NCBI GenBank assembly: GCA_027575805.1
Contig: JANBPU010000232.1
Location: 1 to 25,395, forward strand
Direction of reading: 5' to 3'
Source: Mycoemilia scoparia
Taxonomy: Eukaryota > Kickxellomycota > Kickxellomycetes > Kickxellales > Kickxellaceae
Length of the DNA stretch: 25,395 nucleotides
Shown: positions 18,893-25,395 of the stretch, piece after piece
How positions within the stretch are numbered: position 1 is the first letter of the stretch
How the letters are laid out: the number at the start of each line of letters is the position of its first letter
Position numbers and translations under genes: made by a program
The notes under the pieces: model-generated
Databases searched by the model: none
What the model saw: only the letters and a program-made list of their open reading frames with translations
Told to the model about the DNA's origin: nothing

Positions 18893-19476
18893 TAATAATC
18901 ATAATAAGGATATGTGAATGTTTTCTTCGCACCTGTTGCTTGTTTCTTAACCATATCTCCTCCTCCTCCCCCCCCCTACTTCATTTCACTTAATCACTAA
19001 AAAGAACAATTGATTGTCTAATGTCTCTGCGCCAATATTTTTATTACTCTGACATATCCCCCATCAAAAGTGAACGGCCCTGTACCATCATGCTTCCAGT
19101 AGTAGATTTGGCCCAAAAGCCATATATTTAAGCTATTATTGGAGTCATTACTTTTGTACACTTTGGAGGAGACTCTGCAGTATTCGTGAGATGATTATGA
19201 CGAGACAATTGAAAAAAGGTTTTGGCTTTATTTTATATTTCGTTTTTGACAGTTTCTCTCTTATTATCTAATATTATAAAAACAAACTAAATACCAAAAA
19301 AAGGATCGATAGACATCACTCACTCACTAAGGTTATGCTTAGTCATGAATAACTATTCAAGTTATATGTGTAGTAGCCACTAGCTTTAGCAATAGTGTTT
19401 ATACATTTAATTACATAGCAATAGACAATAATTATGAAATTTTTAAAACGAAGTTAGTTTTTAGATAAAATAGTTG
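18893..19476. other. Convergent spacer after CCT6
   Basis: Holds the CCT6 3' region with a C-rich tract near 18968-18977, the second copy of the diverged repeat (19061-19168), and the 3' region of the minus-strand AT-hook gene. No coding region seen. Confidence 0.55.
19061..19168. repeat. Diverged structured repeat, copy B
   Basis: Aligns by eye with copy A (9181-9292), with several substitutions and small gaps. The inner hairpin is kept but in altered form: TGGC (19109-19112) pairs with GCCA (19119-19122) around CCAAAA. AAAGTG (19067-19072) can pair with CACTTT (19159-19164). It lies about 170 bp after the CCT6 stop and so may be transcribed in the 3' region of that gene. Confidence 0.5.
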
Positions 19477-21047
19477 TCAAGAAATATCCACACCACCGCT
19501 CTTACTTTTTTGTTTAATGTGCTTATTATTAAACTTGGTTGTCGTATTTAAATTGTGATGGATCATCATCTTGCCCATCTTGTGGGTAGTTTGCCACATT
19601 GATATTTCGACCATTTGGATCAACACTTTCAGTCGCACTTGTTTTCGCTCTATTTGAATAACAGTACAGTCGATATTAACAACACTACCTATACTACTAC
19701 TACTACTTGCTGTAATGCAAAGAATGGCGAGTATTCTAATCACAATGAGTATTGACAATCATACCTTTCAGCGTTAAGTGTTTCGTATACCGCAGGCAAT
19801 GATAAAATGATATCATGAGCAGAATGGATACCAGACTCATGCAAAATGTCGCTATTGGCTTCTATTGCTTCCGTTGTTGTGGTAGTTGCAGCAGATGACG
19901 GTGTGGCTTGAGAAATATTTGATGTCGAGGCTCTTCCAGTAGTGGTGGGAGTGGTGTATGAAGAAGCATTATCATTTTGTTGCCTAATAAACCAAAAGTA
20001 GCAAGAGCATATGTTTATATATATTGAGAATAAAATGACCGTATGAATACTTTGGATCGCAATATCGTGTTGACGCTATTAAGATATTTACCTTTGCTTA
20101 AGTCGTGGACGGCCTCTTTTTCTAGGAGCGATAGGTGTATTAGGATCAGCACTACACGCACGTACACATACACAATATAAAGACCAATATCAGTGGCTAT
20201 ATAAAATCACCACAGCAACTACAACTAGATACACACACATCCAGGCACACATTCTCGGCAGCATAGATTTTACTCACTTTCTTTTTTGTGACTGAATAAG
20301 ATAATCGCTTTTGTTTTTCCAAGAATGATAAATAAAGTATTTTGCCAGCCACCGATCCTGTACCGTTGTAATATCGATGCTCATTACATTACTAACCGCC
20401 TGCTCGTATTTGGCATATAAATCTTCTTGGATATCATCGGTCAAGTCTCCCCAGAACTTGATATCGTTGACTGAGCTGACTTCGGTGAATTTTGCGTTGG
20501 TTATCAGGTTGCTGAGGGCCTTGAGTTCTCGAATAAGGTTATCAGGGGTGCTATTTTTTGTAAATCCTTGTTCGTTTAGGTATCGTCCAATATCATCTAA
20601 TGATGCTTGGAATATCGATATGGTCTTGCCTCGTTCGTTTTTAGGTAATGGTTTGGTCGGTAAATTCCTAAACAGCATGGTTGAAGTTAAAGTACCTGCA
20701 CCTCCTCCATTGTTATTGTCGTTATTGTCATTATTATTATCAATGTTGTTGTTGGTGGCAGTAGTAGTAGTAGTGGTGGTGGTAGTTGTTGTTGTAGAGG
20801 CAGCAATGACAGCAGCTTGTAAAGTATTTTCTATTTGCCTATCACTTTCTCGATTCATCACTAGAAATCCATAATTTAATGTACAGTCTAACGATGAGGC
20901 TATGTTTTGTAAAGTATCGCTTGTGACATTATCAATATTTTGGGATTCTACTACTATTTGTGCGAGCTCTGTTACTTTATCTGCTATTGCCTCTAATAAT
21001 CCGGATATGGCATAGTTGCTGTTATTGCTGTTGTTATGTGTGGACAT
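19477..21047 (-). CDS. AT-hook protein, 4 exons, about 425 aa
   Basis: Function beyond probable AT-rich DNA binding is not recognised. Exons on the minus strand: 21047-20278, 20151-20092, 19983-19765 and 19705-19477, with GT-AG introns of 126, 108 and about 59 nt, all in phase 2. Exon 1 encodes a Leu/Ala-rich helical N-terminus, a Thr run (85-96) and an Asn/Asp/Gly-rich linker (to about 118), then a charged helical region with Trp and Tyr ending in Gln-Lys-Arg-Lys. Exon 2 carries Pro-Arg-Lys-Arg-Gly-Arg-Pro-Arg-Leu-Lys, a classic AT-hook (R267-R273). Exon 3 is Ser/Thr/Ala-rich, then a helix. Exon 4 is Lys/Met/Thr-rich. The last junction is least certain: the first AG (19711-19710) gives an immediate stop, while the next AGs are all in frame. 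If intron 3 is retained, the protein ends nine residues into it. A TATA tract at 21079-21092 precedes the ATG. Confidence 0.65.
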
Positions 21048-21737
21048 GATTCTCTATTGATTTTTGCGAGAGACTAAATATATATATATATACGTGTGTG
21101 TATGTGCAATTTTAGAATATGTGATGACAAGTCTCTCTAAATGATCAAGCAGAAAAAAGAAAAAGACGCTGCTGGCTCGAAAAATAATGACAGTGTTTTG
21201 CATAATACGTCGACTTTGATTATTATGGTTTTAACTTTTTAATCCAAAAAACCCCAATTTTGATTGATCGTATTGATGATTGTCATGGCATAACCGAATA
21301 TCTGTGTAAAATTACCAATTGAAAAAGAGTGTGTTCCTGGCATACTGGCTGGCATCCAACGATCTTTTCTGAAAACTTGAAAATTGATATAATCATTCAA
21401 TGCAAGCATTATATAATCTTGTAATATTTTGTGTTAATTCTACGTTATAATGTCACCAAACATGTGATGATGGCGATGCATATTTTAGCTTTCTCTGAAG
21501 GGGTCCTTGTGACATTTATATTGCTGTAAAATACTTTGTTGTGACTCTATAAATTAATATCAATAGTCCTCCCACGTTCATTCAATGAAAACAATTTTAA
21601 TGAAAGCAAACAAATAGGCCTTTGACTGCTGGGTATATAAATATATTCTAACAGCAACTCTAGTTTCAGACACGTTTTGTTTCTCTGCTCCACTGATTTT
21701 AGATAAACATCTAAACATACTTTTACTTGACACACAA
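21048..21737. other. Divergent promoter region
   Basis: Lies between the minus-strand AT-hook gene and the plus-strand F-box gene. It contains the TATA tract of the former (21079-21092) and TATATAA of the latter (21634-21640). No ORF or RNA gene supported. Confidence 0.6.
21634..21640 (+). promoter_or_regulatory. TATA box for the 524-aa F-box gene
   Basis: GGTATATAAATATA lies about 100 bp upstream of the ATG at 21738, with no ATG between, so it supports that start. Confidence 0.55.
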
Positions 21738-23312
21738 ATGCTTTCGTTGCCATACGATATCCGGCTTAATATATGTGGAAATTTTCATCAAACTTTTGAT
21801 ATAGACACACTAAGCAATCTATCACAATTGTCGCTAGACTGGAAACTAACTGTTGAACACTACAGAGCTCAAAATATAAAAAATGCAAAACCAGGCTCAA
21901 CGAAATATCCCAACTACACACTAGCATCTGATATCAACTTGGATGATTCATATGTAGCCACAAAGAAAATAATAATAGAACCATTCTCTGGTAGACCTTT
22001 GGGAAAAAAGTGTTTTGAATCTACAATAATGTCAAGATATTTCCCCAATTTAAAGGAAATCAAGGTTCGGTGTACCTACAGTAATTTAACCCAAATAGCA
22101 ATTTTTTTGCGACTTGAACACCACGATCACGTAGAGAAGCTAACCATAACAGCGCTGGACATTGATATTGATGATATTCTTTACGAAATATTTGGAAGAG
22201 ACCAAAACCCTCACCACTATTATTTCAGTAACCTGAAAACATTAGAACTAGGAATACCGAATAGTTCGCTATCACTATTCAAGATTTTAGATTATTTACC
22301 AAATCTTGAGAATCTTTTTCTATTTCCGACTTTTCCTCTACATCAAACTACCTTGGAATACCTGTCCAAAAGTTATAAAGATTCAAAAAGGGTGTATCCA
22401 CAGTTGAAGTCAATTAATTTTTGTGTTTACATGTTTACAAACCCAACTAGTATCCACTACCGCCGCCAAGCACAGCATCTTGAAACTCTAGGACAGTTAG
22501 GAGTGATGTTTCCAAACATCGAGTCACTGGACCTCGGTTCAAGCTCAATTTTCCAAAACCTGCCCAAGTATTATATGGACAACTACTATTGCATATATGG
22601 AACCATCATTTCCGGGTTTACAAACCTAAAAACTCTACATTTACCGCTAATCAATGGATTCATTCTAGATAGTATTGAACAAAGCTGTCCAAAGCTTGAA
22701 ACCTTATCTTTAGACTTATTCTATTTATCCAGTCCCCTCCTCCCATTGGAATGCACTTTGGCATTACAAAAGCTACTAACCTCGGCATCTACAAATATTT
22801 TAACAAAACTCAGACATTTTCGATTCAAACTGCCCAATACCATCATATCAACTCCACTAAACGAATGTCCTTTTTTAAAACCAGAAGAAAACGCTGAAAC
22901 ATCATCTGATGTTGACGATGATGAAGATATAAGGTTTTTGTCTCCATCCACTGTTATTGATATTATTGGTCAAAAAACAAAAACAAATTCAATAAGGTCG
23001 ATCAAGTTTGAAAAGACTGGGTTTAGCCCACGAATATTTTATTTGTTGAGACAATTTCCGATGCTTGAGAGACTTGATATAAATATAGCGAGCTTTTCGG
23101 ACATCAATACTGTAGTGGCCACCAGCAATGTATCACTACCAAGCGTGATTATATTATTGATAAATGTCTTGGGATGTTATACACTTGATGAGCTTGTAAT
23201 GTTTGTTGGAATGTTTCCTAATGTAAGGGTTGTTAAGCTGTGTGTAGTTGGTGGAGCGGTCCTACAAGATCTTAAAAGACAATTCCCAAGTATCAATTTT
23301 ATGAACTTTTAG
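21738..23312 (+). CDS. F-box/LRR-like protein, 524 aa
   Basis: A probable F-box protein with leucine-rich repeats; the family joins SKP1 through the F-box and binds substrates through the repeats. The N-terminus, Leu-Ser-Leu-Pro-Tyr-Asp-Ile-Arg-Leu-Asn-Ile, followed by Leu-Ser-Asn-Leu-Ser-Gln-Leu-Ser-Leu-Asp-Trp-Lys, fits an F-box well. Repeats follow over the rest of the protein, e.g. FPNLKEIKV, FSNLKTLEL, LPNLENLFL, YPQLKSINF, FPNIESLDL, FTNLKTLHL, CPKLETLSL, FPMLERLDI and FPNVRVVKL. A short acidic stretch (about 390-400) is the only low-complexity part. The start is the first ATG after the TATA box at 21634-21640, and the gene is intronless. It shares layout with the 1057-aa protein at 11994-15167 but lacks its long insert. 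The substrate is unknown. Confidence 0.82.
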   Translation: MLSLPYDIRLNICGNFHQTFDIDTLSNLSQLSLDWKLTVEHYRAQNIKNAKPGSTKYPNYTLASDINLDDSYVATKKIIIEPFSGRPLGKKCFESTIMSRYFPNLKEIKVRCTYSNLTQIAIFLRLEHHDHVEKLTITALDIDIDDILYEIFGRDQNPHHYYFSNLKTLELGIPNSSLSLFKILDYLPNLENLFLFPTFPLHQTTLEYLSKSYKDSKRVYPQLKSINFCVYMFTNPTSIHYRRQAQHLETLGQLGVMFPNIESLDLGSSSIFQNLPKYYMDNYYCIYGTIISGFTNLKTLHLPLINGFILDSIEQSCPKLETLSLDLFYLSSPLLPLECTLALQKLLTSASTNILTKLRHFRFKLPNTIISTPLNECPFLKPEENAETSSDVDDDEDIRFLSPSTVIDIIGQKTKTNSIRSIKFEKTGFSPRIFYLLRQFPMLERLDINIASFSDINTVVATSNVSLPSVIILLINVLGCYTLDELVMFVGMFPNVRVVKLCVVGGAVLQDLKRQFPSINFMNF

Positions 23313-23875
23313 AAAATGTATGTATGTATGCGTGTGTTGATTATTAAGGTGTGTGTTTTTATAATAAATGATTTTGTTTGACTAAATGATGAGACTTTAT
23401 TAGTGATCAAACATAAATAAAGTATTTTTGACTCCTCGGATTTTTGCTCCCCTCCAAACCATAGAAAAGCATTTGCTATGGAATTCCTAGAGACCCATCG
23501 TTTTTGTCCAAAACCTTGTGAGTCCTGACCATACTGTTAGAGAAATAATAAAAAATACGTTATACTAAGGAAGCAGGGAATTCTAAAGAAAACTTGAAAA
23601 CCAGTTGATTATACCACTATTATTAAGAAATTTTGATCATTATTGTTGATGTGGTCGATATATTGAGAAGGGTTACTTTTTGGAATGACCATTTGATCTT
23701 CTTTTTGGAAAATTGAACCCCCATTAGGGAATAATAATGTACACACACTGTTTATCATAGTTTACTGAATTATTTTAGGACTTGCTATTTTATTTATAAT
23801 CACAAAAATGCAACTAATGGAAAAATATTACTATCCTAAAATAAAATATATGCTTTACACAAAGTTGCATGGGTT
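23313..23875. other. Convergent spacer
   Basis: Lies between the 3' ends of the F-box gene and the 273-aa gene. AT-rich, with AATAAA-like strings near 23362-23367 (+) and a short CCATAG/CTATGG inverted repeat near 23459-23480. No coding region seen. Confidence 0.55.
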
Positions 23876-24697
23876 CTAATTGACTTGTTGGTAGTGACCC
23901 TTCACAATCATTAGAAATTGTTCATCAGAAATCCAATTTGGTTGTTGGCCATAAGGTTCTTCAACAAAGATAATGCCCATTTTCATTGTGTAATCCCTGG
24001 TGACTCTAACCACACTCTCTTCAACCTCTTTGAAGTTGGCATCAACACTCTTACCCAATGTTTTCAAAAGCTCCAAGTTATTATTAGCCAAGTTCAAATC
24101 CTCATCCGTAATATAAAGCTTCTTAAACTCATTTCCAAGCCGCTCAAAAATATTGTGACATCTGTGTATGAAGCAAGGAAAAAATCCATCCAGTTTATTA
24201 GTATTGGTTGAAAAGGCAGTTTGAACAGAGATTTTAAAAACACTGTGAAGATCTAATGCTTTTTCAACAGCTTTGTACAAGCAGATAATTGCAAAGATGA
24301 AATATACTTTGCATTTGTCTTCAATGGCTGCCTCTACCTCGATTTCTTTTGCCCTATCAAGGTATCTTTCAACACGACTCAAATACAGGGATGGGATCTC
24401 TTCAAAGATCGAGATGTCATATAAGTTAAATTCAAAAGGATTAACTCTAGAAAAAAGAAAATCTTGAAGCCAATTTGAACAATACATGATCGTTGATGTA
24501 TCATTATCAGGATGCATCAGATATTCACCAGTCAGATTAAATTGTTTGATGAAATCTTCCAATTGTCTCTCCCAATGCTCCAATGTGTTCCAGACATCAA
24601 CTCCTTCTATTTTGATGACTTCAAAAGGTGGTTGGCCATTTCCTGGAGAATGGCTAAAAACTTGCAGGGTTACTGGTCTATGGAGATTGAGCTCCAT
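23876..24697 (-). CDS. Unrecognised protein, 273 aa
   Basis: No family recognised. The ATG at 24695-24697 has A at -3 and G at +4 and is followed by an uninterrupted frame to TAG. The N-terminal third is mixed, with Gly-Asn-Gly-Gln-Pro-Pro-Phe and Trp-rich helices. The centre has an acidic/basic helix and a hydrophobic stretch around Val-Tyr-Phe-Ile-Phe-Ala-Ile-Ile-Cys-Leu-Tyr, more likely a buried helix than a membrane span because charges flank it closely. The C-terminal part is Leu/Glu/Lys-rich and helical. There is no signal peptide. A TATATAAA box on the minus strand at 24811-24818 lies about 114 bp upstream, which supports the start. By eye there is no similarity to the 195-aa protein at 9718-10305. 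Confidence 0.68.
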   Translation of the reverse strand: MELNLHRPVTLQVFSHSPGNGQPPFEVIKIEGVDVWNTLEHWERQLEDFIKQFNLTGEYLMHPDNDTSTIMYCSNWLQDFLFSRVNPFEFNLYDISIFEEIPSLYLSRVERYLDRAKEIEVEAAIEDKCKVYFIFAIICLYKAVEKALDLHSVFKISVQTAFSTNTNKLDGFFPCFIHRCHNIFERLGNEFKKLYITDEDLNLANNNLELLKTLGKSVDANFKEVEESVVRVTRDYTMKMGIIFVEEPYGQQPNWISDEQFLMIVKGHYQQVN

Positions 24698-24740
24698 GAT
24701 AAGAACTGGTCAAGAAGACAAGAATGAAAATGGGCAAGTG

Positions 24741-24774
24741 GATGGATGGATGAGTGAGTGAGTGAGTAAGTGAG
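24741..24774. repeat. GATG/GTGA tetranucleotide repeat
   Basis: GATG units run into GTGA units with one imperfect unit. It lies in the probable 5' leader of the 273-aa gene, 40-80 bp before its ATG. Confidence 0.8.
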
Positions 24775-24810
24775 CTAGGAAAGCTATTTGGAAAGTTGGG
24801 TGTGGCAAGC

Positions 24811-24818
24811 TTTATATA
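24811..24818 (-). promoter_or_regulatory. TATA box for the 273-aa gene
   Basis: TATATAAA on the minus strand, about 114 bp upstream of the ATG at 24697. A transcription start near 24785 would put the tetranucleotide repeat in the leader. Confidence 0.5.
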
Positions 24819-25139
24819 CACTTTCAGTATGCTCTAAAATGGAAAAAAGGTCAGGTACCTGAATTATACACAAAATATCTTTTAGGCAAAAATTGGTTCA
24901 AAAGTTACAAATTTGAGGCCAAAATGTGCAAAATCCAACAAAAATATTTTTGCAGCTAAAGTTTATGTTGTTGCACCCTAAAAATCATTTACCTTGGTAC
25001 AATATTCCAATCATAGATTGTTTTCCTTTAAAATGTTTTTGTTTTTGATGTTTTTTGCAAAATGGTTTAAAACATTTTTTGGTTCAAAGATTATTGTTGC
25101 TGTTGGGCCATGACCATTCACACCCACATACAATAACCC

Positions 25140-25197
25140 AGAATCATTCTGAATGATTCTTGGTTGATCAGAATGATTCTGAATGATTCTGAATCAT
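25140..25197. repeat. GAATGATTCT palindromic repeat cluster
   Basis: AGAATCATTC and GAATGATTCT form a perfect 10-bp inverted repeat around one T (25140-25160). After a 10-bp gap two more GAATGATTCT units (25171-25190) follow, then a partial GAATCAT (25191-25197). The cluster abuts the CACTA-like end that begins at 25199. Confidence 0.75.
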
Positions 25198-25198
25198 A

Positions 25199-25395
25199 CA
25201 CTACGGCAAAAACCACTACGTCTCAGACTTTGAATTTTCGTCTGAGACGTAGGATTCCATTCTACGTCAAAATGGAATGGACGCAGTATTGATCTACGTC
25301 TGAAACGTAGTAACTTCGTTTGAGACGTAGTCATGTTGGTGATACAAAATGGTACCAATGGTACCATTATTGTGATTATAGATATACTTGATCAT
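25199..25395. mobile_element. Probable CACTA (En/Spm) transposon terminus, partial
   Basis: CACTACGGCAAAAACC at 25199 resembles the CACTA-superfamily end, which begins CACTA and is followed by dense subterminal repeats. Here CTACGTCTCAGAC (25216-25228) pairs with GTCTGAGACGTAG (25240-25252), and variants of CTACGTC/GACGTAG recur at 25262-25268, 25294-25310 and 25318-25330. Further hairpins are ATTCCATT/AATGGAAT (25254-25278) and AATGGTACC/GGTACCATT (25348-25368). The element runs off the right edge, so neither the other end nor a transposase is visible. It may be non-autonomous. Another hairpin-rich element type is possible. Confidence 0.5.

Larger units (their letters stand above)
24698..25198. 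other. Upstream region of the 273-aa gene
   Basis: Contains a tetranucleotide repeat (24741-24774), the TATA box at 24811-24818, AT-rich sequence with poly-T tracts, and the GAATGATTCT repeat cluster at 25140-25197. No coding region seen. Confidence 0.55.

Noticed and set aside
20377..20874. 165-codon + strand ORF
   Set aside because: Antisense shadow of AT-hook exon 1; its Val run is the complement of the Thr run.
1..25395. CRISPR array, operon or bacterial-type system
   Set aside because: Introns, TATA boxes, secreted eukaryotic-type proteins and CCT6/SPB4 show a eukaryotic nuclear segment; no regularly spaced repeats with unique spacers.

Overview
The window reads as nuclear DNA of an early-diverging fungus (Mucoromycota- or Zoopagomycota-like; inference, not proven). 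Reasons: very AT-rich spacers; mostly intronless genes mixed with a few GT-AG introns of about 60-175 nt; TATA boxes ahead of several genes; F-box/LRR proteins; small secreted cysteine-containing proteins; and eukaryotic housekeeping genes (an SPB4/DDX55 helicase and CCT6).

Layout. 1-7500: two convergent pairs of small secreted-protein genes (596-895 + with 1565-2002 -, and 6439-6717 + with 7150-7494 -) flank a large intronless DEAD-box helicase of the SPB4/DDX55 type (2953-5514 +). 7500-11990: mostly gene-free, with one unrecognised minus-strand gene (9718-10305), a perfect hairpin downstream of it, and one copy of a diverged dispersed repeat. 11994-15167 (-): a 1057-aa F-box/LRR-like protein with an acidic disordered insert. 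16153-16278 (+): a 41-aa ORF that is little more than one C2H2 zinc finger. 16963-18892 (+): CCT6, whose first intron splits the ATG start codon. 19477-21047 (-): a four-exon gene for an AT-hook protein. 21738-23312 (+): a second F-box/LRR protein. 23876-24697 (-): an unrecognised 273-aa protein. From 25199 to the right edge: hairpin-rich DNA that looks like the terminus of a CACTA (En/Spm, CMC) DNA transposon.

The genes do not form one pathway. Two are core housekeeping functions (60S ribosome maturation; cytosolic chaperonin). The others look lineage-specific: secreted proteins, F-box/LRR substrate-receptor candidates and small or novel putative DNA-binding proteins. The best candidates for something undescribed are the single-zinc-finger microprotein, the AT-hook gene (AT-hook on a 60-nt frame-neutral exon, last exon behind a ladder of tandem acceptors), the paired structured repeats at 9181 and 19061, and the CACTA-like end.
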